From Planctomycetota bacterium (GTDB taxonomy: Bacteria > Planctomycetota > Phycisphaerae > WQYP01), in the NCBI GenBank assembly GCA_021819825.1, contig JAKAEZ010000006.1, positions 1 to 64,000 on the forward strand: DNA of 64,000 nucleotides, written 5' to 3'. Of this stretch, positions 10,201-19,875 are shown one piece after another. The position numbers and the translations under genes are program-made. The notes under the pieces were generated by a model, which was not told the origin of the DNA, ran no database searches, and was given only the letters and a program-made list of their open reading frames with translations. Numbering within the stretch: the first letter of the stretch is position 1; each line of letters begins with the position of its first letter.

Positions 10201-11565
10201 AAGGATTCCAAAGGTCGCGAACTGGAGAAATCCCGCGTTCCCTATGGCGCTTCGATTCTGGTGAAAGAAGGCGATAGTGTCCGAGGCGGTCAGCAACTTT
10301 GCAGTTGGGATCAACACCGTACCCCGATTCTCGCTGAAAAGGGTGGCCGCGTGAAGTTTGAAGATATCCAGGACGGTGAAACCGCACGTGCCGAAAGTGA
10401 AGGCAAGGGCGGCAGCAAGCGTCTGGTGATTGTCGAGCACCGTGGCGAACGCCATCCACGTATCGTCATTGAAGATCCCTCGGATGGCAAGATTCTGGAC
10501 TTCCATTATCTGCCCGCCAAAGCCCGTATTGACGTTGACGAAGGTCAGATTGTTCAGCCGGGCACATTGCTGGCCCGTCAGCCGCGGGAAATCAAGGGTA
10601 CATCGGATATCACATCCGGTCTGCCCCGCGTAACGGAAATTTTTGAAGCGCGGAAACCTAAGGATACCGCGATCATGGCGGAAATTTCGGGCACTATCGA
10701 ACTGCGTTCCGATAAGCGCCGCGGTAAGATGACCATCATCATCCGCGGCCCCGGCGGCGTGGAAAAGGAACACCATGTCCCGCAGGATCGGCAGTTGCGT
10801 GTGCATACGGGCGATCAGGTGGAGGCCGGCGATTCATTGATCGATGGACCGCTGGTACCGCATGACATTCTTCGCATCAAGGGCGAAGACGCTCTTCAGC
10901 AGTATCTGCTGGGTGAAGTTCAAAATGTCTATCGCACGCAGAACCAGCGTATCAGTGATAAGCACATTGAAATCATTGTTTCCCAGATGCTTCGCAAAGT
11001 GAAAGTTGAAAATCCCGGCGATACCAAGTTCCTGCCGTCGGAAGTTGTTGATAAGTTCAAGTTCCGCAAGCAGAATGAAATGCTTGCCAGGATGCTGCGA
11101 ATTGAGGATCCGGGCACCAGCGAATATACGGTCGGCCAGTTGGTCAATCGTGATGAGCTTAAGGAAACCGTGGCCGCAATTGAAGCCAAGGGCGGTACCG
11201 CTCCCAAAACCCGTCGTCCTAAGCCGGCGACTGCTAAAACCCTGCTGCTGGGTATCACGAAAGCCAGCTTGCAAAGCGAGTCATTTGTATCTGCCGCCAG
11301 CTTCCAGGAAACCACCAAGGTACTCACCGAAGCGGCCATTGCCGGTCGCGAAGATACCTTGCAGGGCCTGAAGGAAAACGTGATTCTGGGCCACTTGATT
11401 CCCGCCGGTACCGCGTTCCGGCCTTATCAGGATATGCAGGTTCTCCATCTTGGTGAGCCGATTCAGGAATTGGAACTGGAAATACCGGTTCCCATGCCGC
11501 TTCCGGAACCTGTTTCCCCGGCCCCAGTCAAGGCCACCCAGGTGGCGGAACCCGCCGGTGCCTGA
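7210..11565 (+). CDS. rpoC: DNA-directed RNA polymerase subunit beta'
   Basis: Catalytic beta' subunit, 1451 residues. The N-terminal zinc site has C66, C68, C81 and C84. The active-site Mg motif NADFDGD is at residues 454-460 and holds the three catalytic aspartates D456, D458 and D460. The second zinc site is supplied by QHDCG, LTCES, GIC and AKC. The trigger-loop region includes [13 protein letters not shown], and the C-terminal part has [27 protein letters not shown] at 7196-7201 sets the ATG start. The C-terminal 50 residues are Pro/Glu-rich and less conserved. A strong terminator lies 30 bp past the stop. Confidence 0.98.
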   Translation: MAETAVYDRINDYGAVKIALASPNDIRSWSFGEVKKPETINYRTYRPERDGLFCERIFGPERDWECACGKYKGTKYKGVICDRCGVKVTHSRVRRKRMGHISLAAPIVHIWFFKAMPSRLGNLLDMKTSDLEKVVYYQDYCVTDPGTTPLKKKQLLTEEEHRDAREKYGDSFKAEMGADAVRSLLNAMNLAEVSSQIREGIETTNSKQKIKDFTKRLKIVEAIRQSQNKPEWMIFEVIPVIPPDLRPLVLLESGNFATSDLNDLYRRIINRNNRLRKLVDLNAPEVIIRNEKRMLQQAVDALFDNGRCRRPVLGASNRPLKSLTDMIKGKQGRFRENLLGKRVDYSARSVIVVGPELKLHQCGMPKKIALELFQPFIIRKLKEHGYADTIKSAKKMIERRDREIWDILEEVIKGHPVLLNRAPTLHRIGIQAFEPVLIEGNAIKIHPLVCKGFNADFDGDQMAVHLPLSVEAQAEAQMLMLSTHNIFSSANGSPIIGPSQDIVMGIYYITTMRQGEPGWREPGKELAFHNYHEALLAYDRKQIGIHTPIRIRITRGKVVNGQGKAPESAPANRVIVSTVGRCMFNDILAPAMPFYNYTLSSKGGSRVIADCYQLLGRPATIDLLDNMKELGFKMSTLAGLSFGITDLRIPARKSQIIDESQKKADRVEKNLNLGAITERERYNQLLDIWAHAREEVTKDMMLELEHDTRDEKNLTPMAPKDPKGKPYLNPVFLMADSGARGNVDNFRQLAGMRGLMSRPSGEIMETPIKTNFREGLSVLEYFTSTHGARKGLADTALKTADSGYLTRKLADVAQNVIVSQHDCGTQNGIRKSAIYKGEQVDVPLRDVIIGRCAADTLINPVTDEVIVREAQIITDVIARKIEDLNIETVRVRSPLTCESPNGICAKCYGVDHSTNTLVEEGLAAGIIAAQSIGEPGTQLTMRTFHTGGSATRILEKNDVRAGVAGIVEYRDLNAVEVVDAEGNKHIVVLKRNGEIAIKDSKGRELEKSRVPYGASILVKEGDSVRGGQQLCSWDQHRTPILAEKGGRVKFEDIQDGETARAESEGKGGSKRLVIVEHRGERHPRIVIEDPSDGKILDFHYLPAKARIDVDEGQIVQPGTLLARQPREIKGTSDITSGLPRVTEIFEARKPKDTAIMAEISGTIELRSDKRRGKMTIIIRGPGGVEKEHHVPQDRQLRVHTGDQVEAGDSLIDGPLVPHDILRIKGEDALQQYLLGEVQNVYRTQNQRISDKHIEIIVSQMLRKVKVENPGDTKFLPSEVVDKFKFRKQNEMLARMLRIEDPGTSEYTVGQLVNRDELKETVAAIEAKGGTAPKTRRPKPATAKTLLLGITKASLQSESFVSAASFQETTKVLTEAAIAGREDTLQGLKENVILGHLIPAGTAFRPYQDMQVLHLGEPIQELELEIPVPMPLPEPVSPAPVKATQVAEPAGA

Positions 11566-11595
11566 TCCGGCGTTTATATTGATTTGACGTTCCTG

Positions 11596-11630
11596 AGAGC
11601 CGATGGTGTTTACCGTCGGCTCTTTTTTTT
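11596..11630 (+). terminator. Rho-independent terminator after rpoC
   Basis: An 11-bp stem (11596-11606 with 11613-11623, including one T-G pair) with a 6-base loop is followed directly by a T8 run ending at 11630. It ends the rpoB-rpoC transcript. It also shows that the scpA frame cannot start at its first possible ATG inside this hairpin. Confidence 0.93.
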
Positions 11631-11680
11631 CTCCCGGCGCGGACTGGCGGCCACAGGTGTTAAAGAGTATCCTGAATCCC

Positions 11681-12502
11681 ATGAATCAAGGCGAATACCG
11701 AGTCGAATTGGATGTCTATAACGGCCCGTTGGAGCTGCTGCTTTTTCTCATAAAAAAAGAGGAAGTGGACATTCATGACATTCCCATCGCCCGCATCACC
11801 TCCCAATATCTGGCACATGTCGAACTGATCCGCCGAATTGACATTAATCTTGCCGGCGAATTTCTCGTCCTCGCCGCCACGCTTATGGAAATCAAAAGTC
11901 GCATGCTTAATCCGCAGCCGGTGCTGGAAGGGCAGTCCGCGGTAAGCACCGGTGAATTATCCGATCCGCGGCGCGAACTCGTTGAGCAATTGCTGCAATA
12001 CAAACATTTCAAAGATGCCGCCAATGCTCTGGCCCGTCGTGCCGATGTGGAGCAGCAGCGTTTTGGCCGCAGTGGCCGCCGCGAGGCCGGGCGCACGCCC
12101 CTGGATATTGACGATATCAATTTATTCACACTCATTGATGCGTTTAACGCCATCATGGCCAGTGTGGGCCATTCGGCTTTTGGCCACGATGTTGTTTACG
12201 ACGATACCCCCATCAGCCTGCACCAGGCGGATATTCTTGATCGGCTCATGCGTGACGGGCCGCAGACATTGCAGGCCATGTTCACCGGCCGCAAAAGTCG
12301 CTCTGAAATGATCGGGCTGTTTCTGGCGATGCTGGAACTCATTCGCATGAAAAAAATAATCATCGAACAAATAGATGCGGACCACCCGATTGCCCTGCGG
12401 ATAAATCCGGATGCTCCGCCCACGCAGGCCGCGACGGCCGAAACTGCCGATGGTTCGGCTCCCGTGGTTGAAGAGCCGTTCACGTCCGACCTGGAATCCT
12501 GA
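11681..12502 (+). CDS. scpA: Segregation and condensation protein A
   Basis: Kleisin subunit of the SMC-ScpAB condensin, bridging SMC heads with ScpB. The 273-residue product has the family start YRVELDVYNGPLELLLFLI, then VDIHDIPIARITSQYL and LAGEFLVLAATLMEIKSR. Its C-terminal winged helix (RSEMIGLFLAMLELIRMKKI) is followed by an acidic, Ala-rich tail. The ATG at 11681 is chosen because earlier in-frame starts lie in the rpoC terminator and would add a non-conserved prefix. The ribosome site is weak (AAAGAG). scpB does not follow: the next 450 bp have no clear gene. Confidence 0.93.
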   Translation: MNQGEYRVELDVYNGPLELLLFLIKKEEVDIHDIPIARITSQYLAHVELIRRIDINLAGEFLVLAATLMEIKSRMLNPQPVLEGQSAVSTGELSDPRRELVEQLLQYKHFKDAANALARRADVEQQRFGRSGRREAGRTPLDIDDINLFTLIDAFNAIMASVGHSAFGHDVVYDDTPISLHQADILDRLMRDGPQTLQAMFTGRKSRSEMIGLFLAMLELIRMKKIIIEQIDADHPIALRINPDAPPTQAATAETADGSAPVVEEPFTSDLES

Positions 12503-12956
12503 AAAACAAAAAATGCGTTTGACAGCTTCTTTGCAGACCGCTTCTTTGCAAGGTTGTAGTTTCCCATTTGGTTAATTCACTTTATGGTTTAATAAGGTTA
12601 CGGATGGATCAACTTAGTACAACATTTGCACCCTTATTCCCGACTGCGGGCCTTAGTTCCATGGCGATGTAAGGCGTCGCGTCGTTCGTCACAATTGTTT
12701 TGTTGCATTCTGGGTATCTTATGAAAGGGGCATCTGTGACATCTGGCTCGACCACCGTCTGATTACGCGCAAATTCCACTCGATCCTGGCACGGCTTTGC
12801 AAGTGGGCTATAATATCAACTGGTCGCGGTGAATTGATCGACTTGCGATTGCGGTACGCACGATGTGCGGGAATAATGAGGTAGGGTGCAAAGATCCGTT
12901 ATAGCCTTATTGTCAATAAACTCGCTGCTAACCTTAAATGTTTTATGGAGAGTTTA
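12503..12956. other. Intergenic region, no gene seen
   Basis: 450 bp without a supportable reading frame. It contains a short direct repeat (GCTTCTTTGCA twice, near 12525 and 12540) and the promoter described separately at 12786-12814. Nothing else was identified. Confidence 0.6.
12786..12814 (+). promoter_or_regulatory. Candidate promoter of the DinB-family gene
   Basis: CTGGCA (12786-12791), a 17-base spacer and a perfect TATAAT (12809-12814), about 140 bp before the DinB-family start. A sigma-54-like TGGCAC...TTGC also covers this stretch, but its spacing is one base short. Confidence 0.5.
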
Positions 12957-13457
12957 ATGTCATACGCCGAATCTCTTCTGCCGGAATTTGACCAGGAAAT
13001 GGCCAGCACGCGCAAAGTGCTGGAACGCCTTCCTGATAATAAGCTGGATTGGAAGCCTCATAGCAAATCACACACGATTGGTTGGAATGCCAATCATGTG
13101 GTCGATATGGTCAGTTGGGTTGTCATGACAATCACAACGCCATCACTGGATATTGCGCCAATCGGCGGGCAACCCTATCAGGTCCCGGCCCTTGCCAGCC
13201 GGCGGGAAATTCTGGAACGGTTTGATCATAATGTCGCCGCCGCCCGGAAGGCATTGGCGAGCGTAGACGATCAGCGAATCAATGAAATGTGGACGCTGCT
13301 TAAAGCGGGTGCTCCCATGATGACCATGCCCCGCAAGGTGGTGATTCGCAGTTTTGTCCTCAACCACATTATTCATCACCGCGCGCATCTGTGCGTCTAT
13401 CTGCGACTGAATGACATTCCTATTCCGGGTATGTACGGCCCCTCGGGCGACGAATAA
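12957..13457 (+). CDS. DinB-family (four-helix) metalloenzyme-like protein
   Basis: A 166-residue protein of the DinB/YfiT-like superfamily, four-helix bundles that usually bind a metal with three histidines. Members act as thiol transferases or hydrolases, or are induced by DNA damage. Visible landmarks are NANHVVDMVSW (first His, about residue 45) and the paired histidines in LNHIIHHRAHL near the C-terminus. The ending PIPGMYGPSGDE is typical of one subgroup. ATG 12957 is preceded by GGAG at 12947-12950; the earlier in-frame ATG overlaps that site. A copy of the last 12 codons recurs about 500 bp downstream. The substrate is unknown. Confidence 0.85.
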   Translation: MSYAESLLPEFDQEMASTRKVLERLPDNKLDWKPHSKSHTIGWNANHVVDMVSWVVMTITTPSLDIAPIGGQPYQVPALASRREILERFDHNVAAARKALASVDDQRINEMWTLLKAGAPMMTMPRKVVIRSFVLNHIIHHRAHLCVYLRLNDIPIPGMYGPSGDE

Positions 13458-13752
13458 TCTTATTGGGACGCAACGGCATTTTTTGTTGGCAGCCGGCCGG
13501 CAATATAACAAGAAACCCCAGCAACAGGGCGTTAAAACGCCCGAGTGCTCTGTCACGCCTGAAGATTTCGTGTCGCGCTTTCACAGACAAGTGCTTCCTG
13601 AAAAATCTACCCCACTGGTTCCCTCTCACATCCAGAATTATCTTTGTTTATCAAAGACTATTCTCCGCCTGTTGGGGCCGCCATGCTCACCGCAAGATGC
13701 GGCTCTGAACAAATTATACCGTGCCCGTCCCATGAAAAGAAGGAGCAAAAAA
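13458..13752. other. Intergenic region with a small palindrome
   Basis: No gene seen. A compact palindrome, GGGCGTTAAAACGCCC (13527-13542), has no T run on either strand, so it is REP-like rather than a terminator. Confidence 0.5.
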
Positions 13753-13893
13753 ATGGGTGCACGCACAAAGAATCTAAGCGCCGTTTGCGGTAAATATATT
13801 TGCTTCCGGCATCCTTGTGGAAAAAATGGCGCACGTTATTGTTTGTGTATGTCAGGCGGGCAATTTGGTTGTCGACTTTATTCGGTCAGATAA
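13753..13893 (+). CDS. Possible 46-residue small protein
   Basis: An ATG at 13753 follows a strong AAGGAG (13740-13745) and opens a 46-codon frame, Cys- and Arg-rich (MGARTKNLSAVCGKYICF at the start). There is no recognisable domain. It runs into the diverged repeat that also lies before the GH26 gene, so it may be an accident of that duplicated leader rather than a gene. Confidence 0.3.
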   Translation: MGARTKNLSAVCGKYICFRHPCGKNGARYCLCMSGGQFGCRLYSVR

Positions 13894-13936
13894 GAGATAC
13901 ATGCCAATATTTCATCGAATAGTCAATGTGCTTGGT
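13770..13936 (+). repeat. Diverged copy of the GH26 upstream/start region (copy A)
   Basis: About 165 bp resemble 26815-26998, the sequence just before and over the start of the GH26 gene. Shared blocks include GGCGGGCAAT, TTTATT, ACATGC, CGAATAGTCAA and the surrounding spacing. Translated from the matching ATG, copy A reads MPIFHRIVNVLGP and copy B reads MQICQRIVKVWGP. By eye, roughly two thirds of positions match, with a few one- or two-base gaps. This looks like an old duplication of a promoter, leader and N-terminus. Confidence 0.6.
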
Positions 13937-13972
13937 CCGGTTCCGGGCATGTATGGCCCGTCCGGCGACGAA
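13937..13972 (+). pseudogene. Detached tail of a DinB-family gene
   Basis: These 36 bases encode PVPGMYGPSGDE, which matches the last 12 residues of the DinB-family gene at 12957-13457 (PIPGMYGPSGDE) at 11 of 12 positions, with several synonymous differences. Here it is fused in frame to the copy A leader, and translation continues for 20 unrelated residues to 14032. It is the remnant of a second DinB paralogue or of a recombination between the two. Confidence 0.65.
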
Positions 13973-14266
13973 GAGCTCCGAAATCGGGGGCGTGACTACA
14001 CTCTCAAAAATGCACCGACACCCAAAAACTAGGCGAGCCCCGTTTCACTTTCTGGCCCGGGTAGTCGGGATATGGAAGGTGATTGCTTGACCGCCGGTTG
14101 CATGGCTCGTCAAGGGCCCCGATTCCCTGCGCGTCAATACTGGGTGGCATTGTATATATGGCCGCACCGCCGCGATAGGCGTTGAAAGCGCGACGCTCTA
14201 AATTGTCTTTCAAAGTCACCATGCCAGTTCCCGAAACTTGAGTCGGCCAAAAGGAATTTCACTATT

Positions 14267-15580
14267 CTACCGCCGCGGCGCGGCCGCAGGCAATCGCCAA
14301 AGTTCCGCACCCTGCGGGCCGCCGGTGATCGCGGCCCGGCCATCCGGTGACACCGCTATCGACATGCAGCCACCGATAATCTCCGGGGATCGCCAAATCA
14401 TTCGCCCCGTCTTCAGATCCATCTCGCAGAAGAATCCAACGCCGCCATCAACCTTACTGCTCAACGCGGCAACCACATCATGTTGATGCCCGCCAGCCAC
14501 CAACTGCGTGATATACCACAGGTTGGCGTAGGCAAAGCGGATGGGGATTCGCCGCAGTATGTAGCCAGTGCGACCACTGCATATGGCAATATTGGGCTGC
14601 ATACCAATGGTACCCATCGCCGCTATGAAGTGTTGGCGGCTTGGCGACGCCAGCAATGCCCCGGTGAACACGACATTTTTGGGCTTGGGCACGAGATGGA
14701 TGTGCCCTTTTCCTTTAATATCCGCAAGCAGCAGTTTGCCGCCACCGGTTATGGCAAGCCGGTGATTCGGAAGGTAGGCGATGCCACTGGGCAAATAGCC
14801 CGGCCACGTCTCCTGCCGCGAGAGAGTCAGCGCCGCCTTGCCACTTCGCATATCCCACACTATGCATACCGGCCCGGCAGCAGGGATCGGATTATATCCA
14901 ACAGCCAACTGACTGCCGGAAGGCGAGAACGCCACCGCACACGGCAAAAGGTTGCGACTCGTGTCAAGGAGCCGCAGCCAGCTCGGGGAGGTGGCGTTCC
15001 AAAGCGCGACGCAGTTATTGCCATGTAACTGTGCCACGGCCGCCGCAAATCGACCGTCCCGGGAAATACACCCACGTTCGAGAAACCGAATTCCCCGCCA
15101 ACGTTCGAGAATCGGGAGGTTACGAGGGGTAATAATTACACCGGCACCACGAAACCCGTGTGCCTTTCCCTTGCTGACGGTTGCCTGCGTGGCCCTGAGG
15201 TCAAGCGCGGAATACGCCTGAAGGAATCGCATCGCCAGCTCTCCCACCTGCGCGTCGTCGAAGCGAAAAAGCGGTGTTCCATTTGGGCCGCCGATGCAAA
15301 CCGGGCCTGATGGCAGGACGGCGAGCGCCTCAGAAGTGGAAGGAAACCCAACCGCGCATGCACCGAACCAACGTTGCGAGGAACGAGAATGCGACGACAC
15401 AGCCCGCGTGGATACACCTCCTGCGGCGTAGGTTCCGGTGTCCGCGCTCCACCAAGAGTAAAGCAACCTCGGATCGCGTGCGGCCGGCGCGTGCGCACAG
15501 ATCCCGGCGTGCTGGCAGCCGCTAACGGCCGCAAAGCCGACAGCAAAACACAATCCCGTCGCGAATGTTCCGGTCGCCAT
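14267..15580 (-). CDS. Secreted beta-propeller-like lipoprotein
   Basis: A 437-residue protein with a hydrophobic N-terminus ending in VSGC, which fits a lipobox, so it is probably anchored in a membrane. The body has propeller-like blade repeats of the WD40/YVTN kind: GCISRDGRFAAAVAQLHG, AVAFSPSGSQLAVGYN, GIAYLPNHRLAITGGGKLLLADI and IAVSPDGRAAITGGPQGAELWRL. No enzymatic motif is visible. The ATG at 15580 has GAGG about 9 bases upstream. It lies just downstream (minus strand) of a truncated RHS gene, as other unrelated secreted genes do in this array. It could be a cell-surface scaffold or binding protein; function is unknown. Confidence 0.75.
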   Translation of the reverse strand: MATGTFATGLCFAVGFAAVSGCQHAGICAHAPAARDPRLLYSWWSADTGTYAAGGVSTRAVSSHSRSSQRWFGACAVGFPSTSEALAVLPSGPVCIGGPNGTPLFRFDDAQVGELAMRFLQAYSALDLRATQATVSKGKAHGFRGAGVIITPRNLPILERWRGIRFLERGCISRDGRFAAAVAQLHGNNCVALWNATSPSWLRLLDTSRNLLPCAVAFSPSGSQLAVGYNPIPAAGPVCIVWDMRSGKAALTLSRQETWPGYLPSGIAYLPNHRLAITGGGKLLLADIKGKGHIHLVPKPKNVVFTGALLASPSRQHFIAAMGTIGMQPNIAICSGRTGYILRRIPIRFAYANLWYITQLVAGGHQHDVVAALSSKVDGGVGFFCEMDLKTGRMIWRSPEIIGGCMSIAVSPDGRAAITGGPQGAELWRLPAAAPRR

Positions 15581-15589
15581 AATGATACC

Positions 15590-16453
15590 TCATTTCGCGC
15601 TTCCACAGCACAGCGAGAACCCGTAATGAAATCGGTCTTGAAGGTTATTTATGATGCGCAAAATAGTCCCGGGACCCGTGATGCCGCACGGTCCGGCGCA
15701 GGAAAGCGCACACGAGGTTAGCCGGTTCATGGAATCGTAGGAATCATACGGGCTGCTGCGTTCTTCGGCGTGCAGCGGGCGTTCAAAGAGTTTGTTGGAA
15801 CTCATATCATAAGCACTGGTCAAGCCCACAGTGACATCGGTGCCATTGATGAAGCGTTCGCCGATCATGCGGCCCGCACCGTCATAACCGAGTTGGTCCG
15901 TGGCGAGACTGCCCCAACCCGGCGTGGGCAGGCCGGATTGAATCGCCGATCTGGTCTGGGCATTGTTCATATTGGAACACACCAAGCCATTGCCCAGTGT
16001 TACCGTAGCAATTCGGTTGGATCCAAAGTATTGCCAACTGGCGATTACCGCACTCGTAGCTGCTTCAATAATCTGCTGGCGGCGATACAGGGCGTCAAAG
16101 CTATTATTGATCTGCCGGGCATTGGGGAGGGTAAACTGGCTGACCGGCAATGAGGTAAAGCCGTCATTGGTGACATACCGTGTGTTGCCGCCATAAACTT
16201 GCTCTTCTTCCACAGTTCTTCCGATGGAATCGTAGACCAAAGTTACATCGGCATTGTTTGTGCCAACGGTATCACGGGCAAATGTGGTCTGGGCCAGGCC
16301 GTTATGTTGGAAGCTTTGCGCGGTCGTGCCGCCGATGCCTGATGCGGGTGCGATGGTTGTATTTGTCTTTCTACTCATAGGATCCCAAGTGTTGGAGAAC
16401 ACCGAACCATTTTCATCGGTGTATGTTACCACATCATTGGCTAAATCAGCCAT
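15590..16453 (-). pseudogene. Truncated RHS/YD-repeat core fragment
   Basis: The frame has typical YD-repeat units (VTYTDENGSVFSNTWDPMSRK, VTLVYDSIGRTVEEE, LGYDGAGRMIGERF) but neither the N-terminal part nor the hyperconserved C-terminal RHS core. Homology stops after DSYDSMNRLTS (near 15720); the remaining 45 codons are unrelated and look out of frame. The segment overlaps in content with the start of the RHS gene at 17812-19689 (GYDGSGRMIGKR, NKLYERALHAEDRS), so it is a piece of a once longer gene of the same family. No ribosome site is evident. Confidence 0.7.
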
Positions 16454-16527
16454 CCCGATATCCGCTCTTCGCGTTTAGCGATCGGGGAAAACGACTCCTT
16501 CCTTTGAACCTTCTGCCCACGGCCATC

Positions 16528-17703
16528 TCACTTCTTTGCCGCCGAGGCTATCGCCACGTTTACCGCTTGTATCACACCGTGCCTGTTGACCTCGGTAATC
16601 CGAATCTTGCCCAAAGATCCTCCTGACTGGGCCAGCCAGATACCTGCGCGGTTGCGTCCCGCCCCGATGAGATCACCTACCCCCAAACTTCCCAAGCGGT
16701 GGTAAGTCCAGCGCGGTTCCCCTGCCAGCCCAAAGCTTCCATCAGATTTAACTACCAGAATCTCGCCCGGCTCTCCAACCACCAGCTTTACTTTCCCCCC
16801 TTTTTTACCAAGATGAACCCTTGCCCCGCCGACAAACGCCCGGTGTCCACCGACTGTAACCAGCACGGGCTTTTCCCCTGCACATGATTGAAGCGGACCG
16901 GCACACCGTTCGTGCGACAAGCTCCGCAGGACGAGTTTTCCGTGAACTTTTTTAATCGAGAAGGTGTCGAGAAAGAAACGCCTTTGCGCCGGCGGCGTGG
17001 CGGCGGAAGAGAATGGAGTCGTGCCCGCAATGAGCCTATTGCCACTAAGGCCAATGCCGAGTGGAAAGCCACCCAAACGCATGATCGCGTTTTCACCATT
17101 TGCCAGATCGACGACCTCGACCTCAAAACTCGCCAACGGTTGGAAGTAGGGTGCATTATCACCTACCAAGGCGACCGCGGCCAATTCCCCGCGATTTCTC
17201 TCGACCGCAACCACATAGTTAGCCAGCGTGAACCCTTTCGGTGCTGGGAAGGAAAAACGCACTCCGTCCGGCCTAAGGGAAAATGCCCGGAAGGCGCGAG
17301 GCGTGACCGAAATCAACATCGACCGCAGTGGCAGGTACCACAACATGCCCCATCCAGAGACCCTGTCCCGACTCCAGGCCCTACCATTGCGCCAGAAAAC
17401 CATCCGCGACTCGCCTGGCCCTGCCAATTGGCCCTTTCCCAAGGCTTTCTGCGGGGTGGAGTAGGAACTCCAACAAACCGACAGGGGGGCGGCCTCGACA
17501 GAGGACACGATCTCATCGCGGCCGGAGCGGTGCCGCTGCGCTCCGGCCGCCACAAGGCCGCAAGGAGACACAACCATCGCAGCGATCTCAATCAGATACC
17601 CCAACCGGCGAACCCCTCTGAGGCGTACCAATCGCGTTATCGGGCAATCTTTCCCGATGCGACGGTTTAATCCGCTGGTCAAGACAACGGTATTGCAGTC
17701 CAT
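16528..17703 (-). CDS. Hypothetical exported protein, RHS-linked
   Basis: A 391-residue protein with one hydrophobic stretch near residues 35-55 (GYLIEIAAMVVSPCGLVAAGA), consistent with a late signal or anchor segment. The rest is strand-rich and Gly-rich (FTLANYVVAVERN, ALVGDNAPYFQPLASFEVEVVDLANGENA, GIWLAQSGGSLGKIRITEVN), suggesting a beta-propeller or beta-sandwich. I do not recognise the family. ATG 17703 is chosen because GGAGG lies 5 bases upstream. It follows the RHS gene at 17812 by about 110 bp on the same strand. Another exported gene holds the matching position after each RHS piece in this region. Confidence 0.65.
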   Translation of the reverse strand: MDCNTVVLTSGLNRRIGKDCPITRLVRLRGVRRLGYLIEIAAMVVSPCGLVAAGAQRHRSGRDEIVSSVEAAPLSVCWSSYSTPQKALGKGQLAGPGESRMVFWRNGRAWSRDRVSGWGMLWYLPLRSMLISVTPRAFRAFSLRPDGVRFSFPAPKGFTLANYVVAVERNRGELAAVALVGDNAPYFQPLASFEVEVVDLANGENAIMRLGGFPLGIGLSGNRLIAGTTPFSSAATPPAQRRFFLDTFSIKKVHGKLVLRSLSHERCAGPLQSCAGEKPVLVTVGGHRAFVGGARVHLGKKGGKVKLVVGEPGEILVVKSDGSFGLAGEPRWTYHRLGSLGVGDLIGAGRNRAGIWLAQSGGSLGKIRITEVNRHGVIQAVNVAIASAAKK

Positions 17704-17811
17704 TGATGCCTCCAAATTGCCGATGGCTGCCGCCAAGGGCCACGCTGACAGGGTTCCACCGGATGGTACATGTGCCTCACACGAACCGCGCCAAGCCAGT
17801 GCCGCCGCCCG

Positions 17812-19689
17812 TCACGGATTTTTACACGCGGCGTTGCAGGTGCTAACACATGTTGCAGCCCAGGCAGCCCAAGCCGCCTCGCAAAGTTTTTTGGCTTTCT
17901 CAAGCTCGAAAAATCCGCATGCTGCGTCGCCGATTGCTTCTGCTTCGGAGCACCCGGCTCGGCAGGCTGCTCGCGAGCATGCGGGCAAAGGCTTTGCCGA
18001 CGAAAACCATTGCTGCCACATGTAGTTTGCTGGACACGGCGGCGGGTTGCCGCATTGGAGCAGCCACAGGCCCCAAGGAGAGTACATGGTTTTGTCTTCC
18101 ATCACCACAAGCGGATGCTTTCCCAAGCTTGCGCATGTCACCCCGCCGCCACCAATTACATCTTGCTCAACCCGATCGCCGGGATACCCAATCTCAGTAC
18201 AAAGATAATGACAATTACGAACGCTTCCATTAAAAGGGTCAAAGTTGCTCGACGCGAGCCGACAAAGGAAACGCACGCCACAAATCTCCCCGGTGGGATC
18301 AGTATCCACCACCGCTCGGCCACCGACGTACTTATACAAATTCACGCCACCGGAATAGCCGACGGGATCGCGTTGCAGCCAGCGGCCAACCGAAACACCC
18401 TCGGCGTCCGTCAGGAACATGCGGTTACGGACGTAGTACAGCCGCGTTTCCGGATCGTTCAGGCCCGTCCCGATATCCGTTGCAACACGATTGTTACCGG
18501 GATAGCCGCAGAAGATCATGTCGTTGGCACCGTACGTGAAGCCTGATCCTGTATCGTCGTCGGTGAACCACACGCCGTCCGGGCCGGGGCCGGTGTAGAT
18601 GATCGTCTGGCCGTAAGCATCCGTATCATAAGCCTCCACGATATTTCCGCTGGAATTGGTCAACGCCACGGCACGATACAGCAAATCTTGGAGCAGGTAA
18701 TATGTCCCGGCCGGTACGTTCTGCGCGCCGAGTGTGGTTAGTGTCGTAAGCTGAATCTGTTCATCAATGTACGTGCCCCAGATATACTGCCGAATTGGCG
18801 TGTCAGTGGAACCTGTTCCACCAAACGGATTGCGTTCCTCCATCACTTGGCTGCCAAGATAAACGTAATCCGTCGTGCCATTGGGGATTCCGCCATAAAG
18901 TCCCCCGTTGGAGGTCGTCGTGCGAATTCGTCGGTTAAACGCATCGAAGACGTAGCTACCGACGACCGCGCCAACGTCGACCCCGCTGACCTCGATTAGC
19001 CGACTAAGCGCATCGAACTGATTTTTTCGGACATAGTCATAGAACAGATTGCCATTGGAGGCCCCGGGCTGGCCGTCGTAGTAGAATGTGAGTTCACCGA
19101 AGCTCGTAACCTGGTTGAGGCGGTTGTGGTTGCGCTGCTGGACAGTCTGGCTTTCCCCGACGGGAGTATAGGCTAATGAGCGCCAATTCCCCATGCCGTC
19201 GAGGTTCCATGCCTCTTGTCCGTCGACGCCCGGCAACGTGGTTGGTGTGGCCACACTTCCTCCCCCGGCATTCTGATAACCGCCCGTGCTGCTTAGCGTT
19301 CCGCGTTGATATTGCAATAAGCGATTGATGCTGTCATAGCCGGGCTGCGGCGACGCGATATTGCCATTGTTATCCACCGGTTGATACAGGAAGCTCCGAT
19401 CCTCCGCGTGCAAGGCACGCTCGTAGAGCTTGTTGTCCGCCGGATCGAGGGCAGTGGTGTTGCCCACTACCGGTGTAGTGTTGTTGTAGGCAAAGGTTGT
19501 GGAATTGATTCCGCTGGATAAATACCGCTTCCCGATCATCCGGCCACTTCCGTCGTAACCCAATCTGTCACTCGATGGCGTTCCCCAGGCGGGGTTGGCT
19601 TCGCCGTTGGTTGTAGGTTGCCGGTTCCCATTTGCGGGATTGGTTGGTGTCGGGCTTTGCACGGCGGAATTTGCGTCATCTATTGCCAT
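17812..19689 (-). CDS. RHS/YD-repeat protein with variable C-terminus
   Basis: A 625-residue RHS-family protein. Residues 1-300 hold YD repeats (LGYDGSGRMIGKR, LNQVTSFGELTFYYDGQ, FDALSRLIEVSG). Next come the conserved core (LLYRAVALTNSSGNIVEAYDTDAYGQT, then YYVRNRMFLTDAEG) and the tip motif GRWLQRDPVGYSGGVNLYKYVGG. After that, about 170 residues form a unique Cys-rich C-terminus ending in AAWAATCVSTCNAACKNP. Such variable C-termini are often toxins in polymorphic systems; no toxin motif is recognised here. There is no signal peptide or N-terminal domain: the frame starts inside an RHS core next to a word-like repeat (TTATGGATTATGAATTATGG), so the gene seems 5'-truncated. Confidence 0.75.
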   Translation of the reverse strand: MAIDDANSAVQSPTPTNPANGNRQPTTNGEANPAWGTPSSDRLGYDGSGRMIGKRYLSSGINSTTFAYNNTTPVVGNTTALDPADNKLYERALHAEDRSFLYQPVDNNGNIASPQPGYDSINRLLQYQRGTLSSTGGYQNAGGGSVATPTTLPGVDGQEAWNLDGMGNWRSLAYTPVGESQTVQQRNHNRLNQVTSFGELTFYYDGQPGASNGNLFYDYVRKNQFDALSRLIEVSGVDVGAVVGSYVFDAFNRRIRTTTSNGGLYGGIPNGTTDYVYLGSQVMEERNPFGGTGSTDTPIRQYIWGTYIDEQIQLTTLTTLGAQNVPAGTYYLLQDLLYRAVALTNSSGNIVEAYDTDAYGQTIIYTGPGPDGVWFTDDDTGSGFTYGANDMIFCGYPGNNRVATDIGTGLNDPETRLYYVRNRMFLTDAEGVSVGRWLQRDPVGYSGGVNLYKYVGGRAVVDTDPTGEICGVRFLCRLASSNFDPFNGSVRNCHYLCTEIGYPGDRVEQDVIGGGGVTCASLGKHPLVVMEDKTMYSPWGLWLLQCGNPPPCPANYMWQQWFSSAKPLPACSRAACRAGCSEAEAIGDAACGFFELEKAKKLCEAAWAAWAATCVSTCNAACKNP

Positions 19690-19875
19690 AATTCATAATC
19701 CATAATTACATGTCATCCACCCGTTTGCGAAAACTCCGAATCACCCTTATCATAAAATTTAGCACCTTTGCAAGCGATTGGGCCACTATATCAACATCAT
19801 TGCGGGCTATCTGATTTTCAGTTACCGCGAGAGTGAGCTGCCATACAATCCGGTTGGGCCACCACACTACAGCAA

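Noticed and set aside
12787..12801. Sigma-54-like promoter TGGCACGGCTTTGCA before the DinB-family gene
   Set aside because: The spacing between the GG and GC elements is one base short of the strict sigma-54 requirement, and a good sigma-70 -10/-35 pair overlaps it.
13411..13893. Long frame reading on from the DinB-family gene
   Set aside because: The 160-codon frame starts inside the DinB gene in another register and has no conserved pattern; only its last part after AAGGAG could be a gene, and that is listed at low confidence.
16888..17670. 260-codon plus-strand frame
   Set aside because: It is the antisense shadow of the exported protein at 16528-17703, rich in Arg/Pro/Gln as expected for such shadows.
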